From: Deltaproteobacteria bacterium
Lineage (GTDB): Bacteria; Myxococcota; Myxococcia; Myxococcales; 40CM-4-68-19
Length of the DNA stretch: 64,000 bases
Direction of reading: 5' to 3'
Assembly: GCA_005879535.1 (NCBI GenBank)
Contig: VBKI01000065.1
Span: forward strand, 89,001 to 153,000
A program made the translations under genes and the position numbers. Shown here in pieces: positions 57,360 to 64,000 of this stretch. The notes beneath the pieces are model-generated. The model was not told the DNA's origin. It searched no databases and saw only the letters and a list, made by a program, of their open reading frames with translations. The first letter of the stretch is position 1. The number at the start of each line of letters is the position of its first letter.

Positions 57360-58979
57360 ATGCCTGCCGACAAGCCCATCCTGCTCGGCATCGATCTGGG
57401 CACCACGAACACGTGCGTCGCGTACGTCCGGAACAAGGTCGCGCGCGTGGTTCCCAGCGACAAAGGTTCGTTGATCCTGCCCAGCGTGGTGGCGATGAGC
57501 GACAAGGGCAACCTGCTGGTCGGCAACATCGCCAAGGACCAGATGGTGGTGAATCCCCGGAACACCATCTACGGCGCCAAGCGTCTGATCGGGCGGCAGT
57601 ACAACTCCAAGGTGGTCCAGGACATCAAGCACTACTTCTCGTACGAGATCGTCGAGGGTCCGAACGGCGAGGCCGCGGTGGTGCTGGCCGGGAAGGTCTA
57701 CTCGCTTCCGCAGATCAGCGCCTTCGTCCTCCAGCACTGCAAGCGCGTCGCCGAGGCGACCCTCGGGCAGGAGATCACCGAGGCGATCATCTCGGTCCCC
57801 GCCTACTACAACGACAACCAGCGCAACGCGGTGAAGGAGGCGGGCAAGCTCGCCGGCTTCACCGTCAAGCGCATCGTCAACGAGCCTACCGCCGCGGCCC
57901 TCGCGTACGGCCTGAACCGCGGCTTCGATCACAAGGTGCTCGTCTACGACCTGGGCGGCGGCACCTTCGACGTTTCCGTCCTGCAGCTCCACGGCAACGT
58001 CATGGAGGTCCTGGCGACCGGCGGCGACACCTTCCTCGGCGGCGTCGACTTCGACAACCGGATCATCGATTTCGTGCTCGAGGAGTTCCGCAACCAGACG
58101 AAGATCGATCTGACGCAGTCGCCCATCGCCATGCAGCGGATCAAGAACGCCGCGGAGGCGGCGAAGATCGATCTCTCGCTGCTCAGCAACGTCGTCATCG
58201 AGCTGCCCTACATCGCCGACCGCAAGGGCAAGCCGGTGGACCTGCGCATCCCGCTCTCCCGCGAGCGCGTGAACGCGCTGGTGATGGACCTGGTCGAGAA
58301 GACGTTTCAGCTCGTCGAGCGCGTCCTGGGCGAGAAGAGCCTCAACCGGGGTGACATCCAGGAGGTGCTGCTGGTCGGCGGTCAGACCCGCATGCCGCTG
58401 GTCCAGGGCAAGGCGCACCAGTTCTTCGGCAAGCCGCCGCGCAAGGGCGTCCACCCCGACGAATCGGTGGCGCTGGGCGCCGCGCTGCTGGCCGAATCGA
58501 TGCAGGAGATCGACTCCGTCACGCTGGTCGACGCGCTCAGTATGCCCATCGGGTTCGCCATGCCCGGCGGCCGTTTTCGAAAGGTGATCGAGAAGAACAC
58601 GCAGATCCCCTCGAAGAGCAGCTTCCGTCTGCCGCCCGCGCGGGATGGCAAGGGGCTCGAGCTGGACATCTTCCAGGGTGACGGCGACCGGATCATCGAC
58701 AACGAATACCTCGGCACGCTCAAGTTCCCGGCGGAAGTGGCCGGGCAGCGGGTGAACTTCATCCTCGACGAGGAGTGCCTGCTGCACGTCACCATCGAGA
58801 CCGCCAGCGGCCAGACTCGCGAGCTGACGCTGGCGACGCACGACACGCCCGAGGCGTTGAAGGTCGCATGGCAGGAAGAGGCAGAGAGGCGCAGGGTCGC
58901 CGCCGAGCGACAGATGACGCCGGAGGAGCAGTCGCGGGGGATCTTCGCCTCGATCCGCAAAGTCTTCGGCGGTCAGTGA
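57360..58979 (+). CDS. Hsp70-type chaperone lacking the C-terminal lid
   Basis: 539 residues from ATG 57360. Seen: the ATPase domain with GIDLGTTNTCVAY, ISVPAYYNDNQRNAVKEAG, VYDLGGGTFDVSVLQLHG and LVGGQTRMPLVQGK, then a substrate-binding beta domain to about 510. The helical lid and disordered tail of typical DnaK are missing, and the J-protein-linked linker is unusual (MPIGFAMPGGRFRKVIEKNT). It is therefore a divergent Hsp70, perhaps of the SglK type needed for social motility in myxobacteria; the identity is inferred from phylum, not shown. No dnaJ or grpE is near. Its last 588 bases are duplicated in tandem immediately behind it. Confidence 0.85.
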   Translation: MPADKPILLGIDLGTTNTCVAYVRNKVARVVPSDKGSLILPSVVAMSDKGNLLVGNIAKDQMVVNPRNTIYGAKRLIGRQYNSKVVQDIKHYFSYEIVEGPNGEAAVVLAGKVYSLPQISAFVLQHCKRVAEATLGQEITEAIISVPAYYNDNQRNAVKEAGKLAGFTVKRIVNEPTAAALAYGLNRGFDHKVLVYDLGGGTFDVSVLQLHGNVMEVLATGGDTFLGGVDFDNRIIDFVLEEFRNQTKIDLTQSPIAMQRIKNAAEAAKIDLSLLSNVVIELPYIADRKGKPVDLRIPLSRERVNALVMDLVEKTFQLVERVLGEKSLNRGDIQEVLLVGGQTRMPLVQGKAHQFFGKPPRKGVHPDESVALGAALLAESMQEIDSVTLVDALSMPIGFAMPGGRFRKVIEKNTQIPSKSSFRLPPARDGKGLELDIFQGDGDRIIDNEYLGTLKFPAEVAGQRVNFILDEECLLHVTIETASGQTRELTLATHDTPEALKVAWQEEAERRRVAAERQMTPEEQSRGIFASIRKVFGGQ

Positions 58980-59572
58980 AACATGCCGCTGGTCCAGGGC
59001 AAGGCGCACCAGTTCTTCGGCAAGCCGCCGCGCAAGGGCGTCCACCCCGACGAATCGGTGGCGCTGGGCGCCGCGCTGCTGGCCGAATCGATGCAGGAGA
59101 TCGACTCCGTCACGCTGGTCGACGCGCTCAGTATGCCCATCGGGTTCGCCATGCCCGGCGGCCGTTTTCGAAAGGTGATCGAGAAGAACACGCAGATCCC
59201 CTCGAAGAGCAGCTTCCGTCTGCCGCCCGCGCGGGATGGCAAGGGGCTCGAGCTGGACATCTTCCAGGGTGACGGCGACCGGATCATCGACAACGAATAC
59301 CTCGGCACGCTCAAGTTCCCGGCGGAAGTGGCCGGGCAGCGGGTGAACTTCATCCTCGACGAGGAGTGCCTGCTGCACGTCACCATCGAGACCGCCAGCG
59401 GCCAGACTCGCGAGCTGACGCTGGCGACGCACGACACGCCCGAGGCGTTGAAGGTCGCATGGCAGGAAGAGGCAGAGAGGCGCAGGGTCGCCGCCGAGCG
59501 ACAGATGACGCCGGAGGAGCAGTCGCGGGGGATCTTCGCCTCGATCCGCAAAGTCTTCGGCGGTCAGTGAAA
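58391..59572 (+). repeat. Perfect 591-bp tandem duplication
   Basis: Copy 1 spans 58391-58981 and copy 2 58982-59572, directly adjacent with no spacer. All bases compared by eye, and the translations in several frames of both strands, are identical. The unit starts inside the Hsp70 codon run for RMPLVQ and ends in the stop plus the first base of the following ATG. The bases outside the unit differ (GACCCG versus GTGAAA). Its length is a multiple of three (197 codons). Confidence 0.95.
58983..59570 (+). pseudogene. Duplicated Hsp70 C-terminal fragment
   Basis: An open frame of 195 residues from ATG 58983, identical to residues 345-539 of the Hsp70 just upstream. It contains the end of the ATPase domain (MPLVQGKAHQFFGKPPRKGV) and the whole substrate-binding beta domain, but no nucleotide-binding core. 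It is a product of the 591-bp tandem duplication. Whether it is translated is unknown: there is no clear Shine-Dalgarno, only the short gap after the Hsp70 stop (TGAAAC, then ATG), which could allow translational coupling. Confidence 0.85.
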
Positions 59573-59859
59573 TGGCGCCCAAGACGCTGCGCGAACGGGC
59601 GGCCGAGCTTGGGATGAAGGCGATGGGCAAGCTCTTCGAGGATCCGAAGCGCGCAGAGGCCATCGCCGCCGCGATCGGCGGGCTGCAGCGCGCCAAGCAG
59701 GCCCTGGACGAGGCGCAGGACCGGGCGCTTCGGGCCGCGGGGCTGGTGACGCGCGAGGATTTCAAGGACGCGGGCAAGCGGCTCTCCGCGCTCAAGCGGC
59801 GCGTTCGCGACCTCGCGGACGATCTCGATCAGTTGATCGCGCAGCAGCAGAAGAAGTAG
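59572..59859 (+). CDS. Small helical protein
   Basis: 95 residues from ATG 59572, one base after the duplicated stop. Highly charged and helical, heptad-like in the second half (MTPKTLRERAAELG-type start; KRLSALKRRVRDLADDLDQL near the C-terminus) and ending in QQQKK. No signal peptide or Cys. Before the duplication arose it would have followed the Hsp70 gene at the same one-base spacing, so it was probably coupled to Hsp70. Function unknown; a cochaperone-like or coiled-coil partner is speculation. Confidence 0.7.
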   Translation: MAPKTLRERAAELGMKAMGKLFEDPKRAEAIAAAIGGLQRAKQALDEAQDRALRAAGLVTREDFKDAGKRLSALKRRVRDLADDLDQLIAQQQKK

Positions 59860-59867
59860 TAGGTGGC

Positions 59868-60734
59868 ATGCGCTGGACGGGCTTGCTTCTCGCGGTCGCC
59901 TGCAGCCACACCCAACCTCCTCCCGCACCGCTCTCGGTCCCGTCGGAGAACGCCGCGGGGCCGGCGAACCTGCCGGACGGCGGGCCCGCAGATGGGGGGA
60001 CGTTTTCGTCCGACGCCGGCGTTCCGCGCGCCGACCTGATCAGTCCCATCACGATCCCGGGAAGGGAAACGCCCGTGGGCCTTGATTGGGGAGAGACGGG
60101 AAAACGACCCGCGGGGACCATCTTCAAGAACGTGAAGCTGCTCGGAGCGGTGAGCGGCGACCGCTTCATGGCAGCGATGCAGTCGATGCAGGCCAGCCTC
60201 GGGCGCAAGTGTGTGCTGTGCCATCTCGTCGAGCAGAAGGATTTCCCGTCCGACGCGAAGAAGGAGAAACAGCGCGCGCGGGACATGATCCTGATGACCG
60301 AGGAGATCAACCGGCGAAGCTTCGGCGGCACCATTCGCGTCACCTGCTGGACCTGTCACCGTGGAGACGAGCATCCGGCGGATATGGGATTTTCCCGCGA
60401 CCTCCCCGAGCCGTTTACGAAGATGCCTCCCGAGCAGCTGGCGCGGAAGGCGGAGGACGTCTTCAAGGACGTGCGAATCCTCCGCGGGATGGACGTCCGC
60501 AACTTCGGCTTCATCATGGGATGGTTCGCGCGCGAGATGGGCGCGAAGTGCACGCACTGTCATGAGGAGAAGGACTTCGCGGCGGACACGCCGAAGAAGA
60601 CGCGCGCGCGAGAGATGCTGGACATGACCAGCTACATCGCGAAGGGATACTACGGAAACGACAGTCCCGTCGGCTGCGGAACCTGCCACCGCGGCAAGCC
60701 GATCCCCGCGCGGACGGCGGCAGAGAAGTCTTGA
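59868..60734 (+). CDS. Tetraheme c-type cytochrome lipoprotein, reaction-centre-cytochrome-like
   Basis: 288 residues from ATG 59868 with AGGTGG upstream. Seen: a short lipoprotein signal (MRWTGLLLAVACSH), a Pro/Gly-rich linker, and four CxxCH heme sites: CVLCH, CWTCH, CTHCH and CGTCH. These occur as two halves, each with CxxCH, Met-containing helix (RARDMILMTEE; AREMLDMTSY) and CxxCHRG, as in the tetraheme subunit of photosynthetic reaction centres (CytoC_RC). No photosynthesis gene is nearby, so it is probably a periplasmic electron carrier for another chain. Confidence 0.9.
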   Translation: MRWTGLLLAVACSHTQPPPAPLSVPSENAAGPANLPDGGPADGGTFSSDAGVPRADLISPITIPGRETPVGLDWGETGKRPAGTIFKNVKLLGAVSGDRFMAAMQSMQASLGRKCVLCHLVEQKDFPSDAKKEKQRARDMILMTEEINRRSFGGTIRVTCWTCHRGDEHPADMGFSRDLPEPFTKMPPEQLARKAEDVFKDVRILRGMDVRNFGFIMGWFAREMGAKCTHCHEEKDFAADTPKKTRAREMLDMTSYIAKGYYGNDSPVGCGTCHRGKPIPARTAAEKS

Positions 60735-60759
60735 CTGGTTTTGCGGAAGGTGCGAATTG
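60731..60759 (+). promoter_or_regulatory. Promoter of tRNA-Val
   Basis: TTGACT at 60731-60736, 17-base spacer, GAATTG at 60754-60759 preceded by TGC as an extended -10. The -35 overlaps the stop of the cytochrome gene. The expected start lies about 9 bases ahead of the mature tRNA 5' end. Confidence 0.45.
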
Positions 60760-60774
60760 GACCGCCCCACAGAG

Positions 60775-60849
60775 GGGCGCTTAGCTCAGCGGTAGAGCAC
60801 TGCCTTCACACGGCAGGGGTCGCAGGTTCGAATCCTGCAGCGCCCACCA
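60775..60849 (+). tRNA. tRNA-Val, anticodon CAC, and integration site
   Basis: Acceptor stem GGGCGCT (60775-60781) pairs with AGCGCCC (60839-60845); D-arm TTAGCTCAGCGGTAGAGC; anticodon stem CTGCC/GGCAG with loop TTCACAC giving CAC (Val); T-arm with GGTTCGAATCC; discriminator A and encoded CCA to 60849. The integrase gene on the opposite strand runs into it from the right, so its 3' part is probably the attachment core of the integrated element. Confidence 0.97.
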
Positions 60850-62153
60850 AGAAATCTCCTCGGAGTTCGCGGGGTTGGCGGGACCATTTTCGGTCTCGGC
60901 CTGGGGGGTGGGGTCCATTTGGACCCAATTTTGACCCAGCTCGGGCAGAGTTGCGACTGCGGCGCGCAGATCTTCGACGTCCAGGTGGCCGTAGATCCCA
61001 GTCGTCGTGCGCACGTCGCGGTGGCGCAGGAGGCGCTGCACGCGGTGGGCGTCGACGCCGGCGCGGAGGAGCAGCGTCGCGGTCGTGTGGCGCAGATCGT
61101 GGAAGCGCATCGGCCGCGGAATCGCCTTCGGCCACAGCGCGCGCCCGCGAGGCTGTGCGAGCGGCTTGCCGGTGCCATTGGTGCGCTTGAGGCAATTCGG
61201 GCAGTAGCGCTGCTCGTTATCGGCGTGGCGTTCCTTGTGGCCGCACCAGCGGCACACGTGCTCGTAGCCCTTGACCAGGCCGACGCGCGCGAGCGCGGTG
61301 CGCAGGGTCTTCTGCGGATCCGCTTCCGGCGAGCGCTGTGACCCATCCTCAGCAGGGAAGACGAGCGAACCGGGCGCGTGCTCGAGCTGGTACTTCAAGA
61401 TGGGGAAGAGCGGCGCCGCAATGGGGATGAGGTCGGCATGACCGCCCTTCGTCGTTTGCCGCTCGTTTGAGCGCGCGACCATGATCGTGCCCAGCGACAA
61501 GTCGACGTCGCTCTTCCGGAGAGCGAACAGCTCGCCGCGCCGCATGCCGGTCCAGAGTGCTGCAGCGAAGAGCGGCCGCCAGTCGGCCGGAACCTCCGCC
61601 AGGAGCAGCGGAACCTCTTCGGCGCGGAGGGTCGCGTAGATGCGGCGCGCGACCTTGCGCCGCTCGGTGGACGCGACGGGATTCTCGCCCACCCACCGGC
61701 CGGCCTTTTTCGCCTTCGAGAAGACCGTGTGCAGGACGCTGCGGAGCTTGTTGACGCTTGCAGCCGACGCGCCTGCCGACTCTGCGTTGTGAAGCAGCTC
61801 GTCGAGGTGAGGAGAGCCGAGCGCGGCCAGCGGCAGCGCACCCACAGGTTTCGAGACCACATACTTCCCCAGTCGCTGGCGCTCGCCACTCCTGCTCGCC
61901 TCCGGGAGCGATGGTCGAGCCACCAGGTGCACAGATCCGCGAACGTTCCGGTCAGATCCTCAGGCCGCGGCGGAAGGCCGTTGCGGACGCGCCGCGCGAG
62001 GTTGCGATGACGGCGAGCCTCGACCTCGAGCTCGTCCGCTAGCGCCTTCGCTTGGGCCTTGCTGGAGGCCTCGATGCGCTCGCGGCAGCGCTTTCCCGTC
62101 GCGTCGGTCCACTTCGCGTACCAGAAACCGCCCCGCTTGAGCACGCTCGCCAT
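60781..62153 (-). pseudogene. Tyrosine-recombinase integrase, frameshifted, ending inside tRNA-Val
   Basis: The N-terminal part starts at ATG 62153 (MASVLKRGGFWYAKWTDATG, arm-binding and core-binding start) and is open to TWWLDHR near 61905-61918; the homologous rest continues in another frame (SLPEASRSGERQRLGKYVV) to the stop at 60781. One base appears missing at that point. The catalytic part keeps the Arg in LWTGMRRGELFAL, HDLRHTTATLLLRAG, LRHRDVRTTTGIYGH with Tyr. Between them lies a zinc-ribbon insert CRWCGHKE...CPNCLK. The last ~20 residues (WWALQDSNLRP) come from tRNA sequence read backwards. Integrases next to a tRNA usually cut within it. Confidence 0.85.
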
Positions 62154-62156
62154 GCG

Positions 62157-62429
62157 CTACTTGCCTCCCTTCGGCACTGGTGCCACGTGCGCCTGACGCG
62201 TCTCGCCGCGCGCGTAGGCGAGCAACTCGGCGGGAACGAACCGGAGGCCCCAACCCATTCCGCGGGCCCGAGGGAGCTCGCCACGCTCGGCGGCCTTGTA
62301 GACCCAGGATTCGGACCGTCCCAGAAAGGCCGCGGCTTGATGGACGGTCCAGAGTCGATCCGTGGGGAGCGAGATTGGCTCGCGGCGACGTTCGCGAGGG
62401 GGCGGAGATGCGAATTCCAGGGTGTTCAT
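62157..62429 (-). CDS. Excisionase-like helix-turn-helix protein (AlpA/MerR-type)
   Basis: 90 residues from ATG 62429. Seen: a basic N-terminus (MNTLEFASPPPRERRREPIS), then a winged-helix DNA-binding domain LWTVHQAAAFLGRSESWVYK with AAERGELPRARG, the usual arrangement of phage-type excisionases and AlpA-like regulators. It lies 3 bases before the integrase start, on the same strand, as excisionases often do. It probably bends DNA for excision and may repress the integrase. A separate regulatory role is also possible. Confidence 0.75.
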   Translation of the reverse strand: MNTLEFASPPPRERRREPISLPTDRLWTVHQAAAFLGRSESWVYKAAERGELPRARGMGWGLRFVPAELLAYARGETRQAHVAPVPKGGK

Positions 62430-62445
62430 CGTGAGGCTTTCCTGT

Positions 62446-62727
62446 TCAGGGTGCCTTCTGAAGCGCGACGTACCGCTCCAGAAGGAGGTTGACGAAGTAG
62501 TCGCGGACGTCGGGAGACTTGCGCTGCTTGCGGTCGCGGTCGAGAACCTCAACGACGGGCTTCGGAAGGCGGAACCAAGAACGAGCGTCCTCGATGAGGT
62601 CGTTCAGAACCTCGTTCAACGACTGCCTGCCCGTTTCTTTCATGCGCTGCTCGAGCCAGCGCCGCGTTTCCAGAGGGAAGCGGGTGCTGATGCTGGTGAG
62701 CTCCACCGTTCTTGGCGTCCGTGCCAT
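62446..62727 (-). CDS. Ribbon-helix-helix-like small protein
   Basis: 93 residues from ATG 62727. The first 50 residues fit a CopG/Arc-type ribbon-helix-helix (VELTSISTRFPLETRRWLEQ, then RQSLNEVLNDLIEDARSW): a beta strand followed by two helices. The C-terminal half is helical and basic. Such proteins regulate their own promoters or act as antitoxins. It precedes the excisionase-like gene by 16 bases, so the three minus-strand genes form one transcript starting in the 62728-62869 gap. Confidence 0.6.
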   Translation of the reverse strand: MARTPRTVELTSISTRFPLETRRWLEQRMKETGRQSLNEVLNDLIEDARSWFRLPKPVVEVLDRDRKQRKSPDVRDYFVNLLLERYVALQKAP

Positions 62728-62796
62728 TCCCTGACGATAGCTTGCTCACAGCACGCATATCAAACATGAGTCATAATCGAATATAGCTGACACGGT

Positions 62797-62857
62797 CTTG
62801 CACGAAACTAAACCTAGGGTGAGTATAGATACGCTTGCACAAAACTAAACCCACGGT
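62797..62857. promoter_or_regulatory. Paired direct repeats in the island control region
   Basis: CTTGCAC[G/A]AAACTAAACC occurs at 62797-62814 and again at 62834-62851, part of a 24-base repeat with 21 matches, offset 37 bases. The two copies lie just before the AbiEi start and inside the shared divergent control region. They look like tandem operator sites for an autoregulating antitoxin or the ribbon-helix-helix protein (inference). Confidence 0.55.
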
Positions 62858-62869
62858 TAAGATGACTGC

Positions 62870-63442
62870 ATGGGACGGGTCACACAGACGAAACCTGACT
62901 GGGACCGCCTCTACGAGACTGCCCTGGCGCAGGAGGGCCACTTCACGACCCAGCAAGCTCTTGACGCCGGATACTCGTCGCAGCTGCTGGTGAAGTACCT
63001 CGACAGCGGCAAGATCACTCGCGTCCGGCGGAGTGTGTACCGGCTCAAGCATTTCCCTCCCGGTCAGCAGGAGGACCTGGTCGCTCTTTGGCTTTGGTCC
63101 GATCGGGCAGGGGTGTTCTCTCACGAGACTGCGCTGATGCTCCACGAGCTCTCCGATGTGCTGCCTGCGCGGGCGCACCTGACCCTGCCTGCAAAGTGGC
63201 GCAAGCGCCGACTTCGAGTTCCGGAAGGTGTCGTGCTGCACTATGCGGACGTGCCCAAGCGCGACCGAGCGTGGGTGGGCGCCCTGCCGGTCACTTCTCC
63301 GGCGAGAACACTCGCCGACTCCGCGGCAGATCATGTCTCGCCTGAATTCCTCTCCTCCGCAGTCCGTCAGGCGCTCGCGCGCGGCATGGTCAGCAGACCG
63401 CAGGCCACCGCAGTCGAACGGGCTACGGGGCTCGATGCATGA
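62870..63442 (+). CDS. AbiEi-type antitoxin (type IV toxin-antitoxin)
   Basis: 190 residues from ATG 62870. Seen: an N-terminal winged helix (WDRLYETALAQEGHFTTQQA, LDAGYSSQLLVKYLDSGKIT, RVRRSVYRLKHF) and a C-terminal domain typical of AbiEi (ALWLWSDRAGVFSHETALML, ITSPARTLAD-like VTSPARTLADSAAD). The family represses its own promoter through the N-domain and antagonises the AbiEii toxin without binding it. The stop overlaps the toxin ATG (ATGA), as usual in such pairs. The upstream repeats may be its operators. Confidence 0.85.
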   Translation: MGRVTQTKPDWDRLYETALAQEGHFTTQQALDAGYSSQLLVKYLDSGKITRVRRSVYRLKHFPPGQQEDLVALWLWSDRAGVFSHETALMLHELSDVLPARAHLTLPAKWRKRRLRVPEGVVLHYADVPKRDRAWVGALPVTSPARTLADSAADHVSPEFLSSAVRQALARGMVSRPQATAVERATGLDA

Positions 63443-64000
63443 AGTCACGGACGTACGCGACGCCGGCGGCATTCAAAGCCGCGCTGGAACAGCGGCTGCG
63501 CGATTCTTCGAAATCAGGTGTCGAGCTCGCGCGCCGTCGGCAGCTGCTCGTGTTCGACCGTTTGCTGGCGCGCGTCACGCGCGTGCTCGGTAAAGCGGCG
63601 ATGCTGAAGGGCGGCCTGGTGCTCGAGCTTCGCCTCGAAAGAGCCAGGACCACGAGGGACGTGGACCTGCGCCTCGTCGGCTCGCCCGAGGAAGCGCTGG
63701 CGCGGCTGCAGGAAGCCGGAAGAGTCGACCTCGGCGACTTCATGACCTTCGAGATTCAAGCAGACGCGCAACAGCCCGAGATGGACTTTCAGGGCAGGAG
63801 GAACGACGGCTTCCGCTATCGCGCTGAGTGCAAGCTCGCGGGCCAGATCTACGGCCAGCGGTTTGGCGTCGACGTGGCTTTCGCGGATCCGGTCCTGGGT
63901 GAGCCTGAGGTCATCGTCGCTGACGACGTCCTGGCATTCGCCGGCATCGAGCCACCAAGGGTGCGGCTCTACCCGGTCGAGACGCATCTCGCAGAAAAGG
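63439..64000 (+). CDS. AbiEii-type nucleotidyltransferase toxin, 3' end outside window
   Basis: The frame opens at ATG 63439, overlapping the antitoxin stop by 4 bases, and is still open at the window end (at least 187 residues). Seen: MLKGGLVLELRLE followed by RTTRDVDLRLVG, the DNA-polymerase-beta-type nucleotidyltransferase signature of AbiEii toxins (GG..., TxDxD). Then FQGRRNDGFRYRAECKLAGQ with the further acidic/Arg residues and DVAFADPVLG. AbiEii toxins are thought to modify tRNA or other nucleotide substrates to stop phage or cell growth. Length and C-terminus cannot be judged here. Confidence 0.85.
   Translation, partial: MKSRTYATPAAFKAALEQRLRDSSKSGVELARRRQLLVFDRLLARVTRVLGKAAMLKGGLVLELRLERARTTRDVDLRLVGSPEEALARLQEAGRVDLGDFMTFEIQADAQQPEMDFQGRRNDGFRYRAECKLAGQIYGQRFGVDVAFADPVLGEPEVIVADDVLAFAGIEPPRVRLYPVETHLAEK

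Larger units (their letters stand above)
60775..64000. mobile_element. tRNA-Val-anchored integrative element, right end outside window
   Basis: Everything from the tRNA rightward looks like one integrated element: an integrase gene pointing into tRNA-Val, an excisionase-like HTH gene, a ribbon-helix-helix-like gene and an AbiE toxin-antitoxin pair. The control region at 62727-62870 is clearly AT-richer than the surroundings (CATATCAAACATGAGTCATA). The matching end (a repeat of the tRNA 3' part) is not in the window, so element size is unknown. No plasmid, conjugation or phage structural gene is visible in this part. Confidence 0.7.

Noticed and set aside
60781..60846. Coding of WWALQDSNLRP as a real protein domain.
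   Set aside because: It is the reverse of tRNA-Val, a frequent false peptide at integrase ends.

Overview
The window is a gene-dense, high-GC stretch of bacterial chromosome. Several genes point to a Myxococcota (myxobacterial-type) genome: a RomR-like response regulator next to a stand-alone GroEL, a FrzS-like pseudo-receiver/coiled-coil protein, a Tgl-like pilotin lipoprotein, a divergent Hsp70, and many TPR proteins. I cannot name a genus. No gap between genes exceeds about 190 bases. The gene of the left edge has lost its start and the gene of the right edge has lost its end.

Layout. 1-4.3 kb: a carboxypeptidase-regulatory-like protein (partial), a pseudokinase-TPR membrane protein and an M61 peptidase. 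4.3-6.7 kb: 7-deazaguanine (queuosine) precursor genes queE and folE2 around a frameshifted PhzF gene; queD lies apart at 12.2 kb. 6.7-9.8 kb: a secreted protein, a Tgl-like TPR lipoprotein, a DinB-fold protein and RecO. 9.8-11.4 kb: thiS-thiG-thiE on the minus strand, divergent from a Crp/Fnr regulator. 12.5-18 kb: a membrane protein, class I aldolase, PlsB, a small protein and a cupredoxin-like protein. 18-31 kb: orphan groEL, romR-like, valS with a very unusual basic tail, nadC, birA, coaX, a TPR protein, a conserved-looking unknown and the frzS-like gene. 30.5-34.6 kb: an ECF sigma/anti-sigma pair, alanine dehydrogenase and a radical SAM protein.

34.6-47.7 kb: two cell-envelope proteins, an RlmI-type methyltransferase, an alpha/beta hydrolase, a subtilase with a multi-span C-terminus, a CPBP protease, a broken ABC1 kinase, RNase D, a lytic transglycosylase, a small Cys protein, a CAP-domain protein and TatA. 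47.7-51.1 kb: a histidine kinase with an NtrC-type regulator, followed by a likely sigma-54 promoter with upstream dyads and a 71-residue protein. 51-60.7 kb: cytochrome bd (cydAB), a HAD phosphatase, XdhC, a UvrD-type helicase, the Hsp70 with a perfect 591-bp tandem duplication of its 3' end, a small helical protein and a tetraheme lipoprotein cytochrome.

60.8 kb to the right edge: an integrated element anchored at tRNA-Val(CAC). Its integrase gene (frameshifted) runs into the tRNA, and it carries an excisionase-like protein, a small ribbon-helix-helix-like protein and an AbiEi/AbiEii toxin-antitoxin pair, the toxin cut by the window end. Three genes (PhzF, ABC1 kinase, integrase) each carry a single-base-type frameshift, so sequence errors should be considered before they are read as biology. 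The most interesting items are the valS basic extension with an internal ribosome-binding site and in-frame ATG, the Hsp70 duplication, the sigma-54 control region, and the tRNA-anchored AbiE island with paired operator-like repeats.
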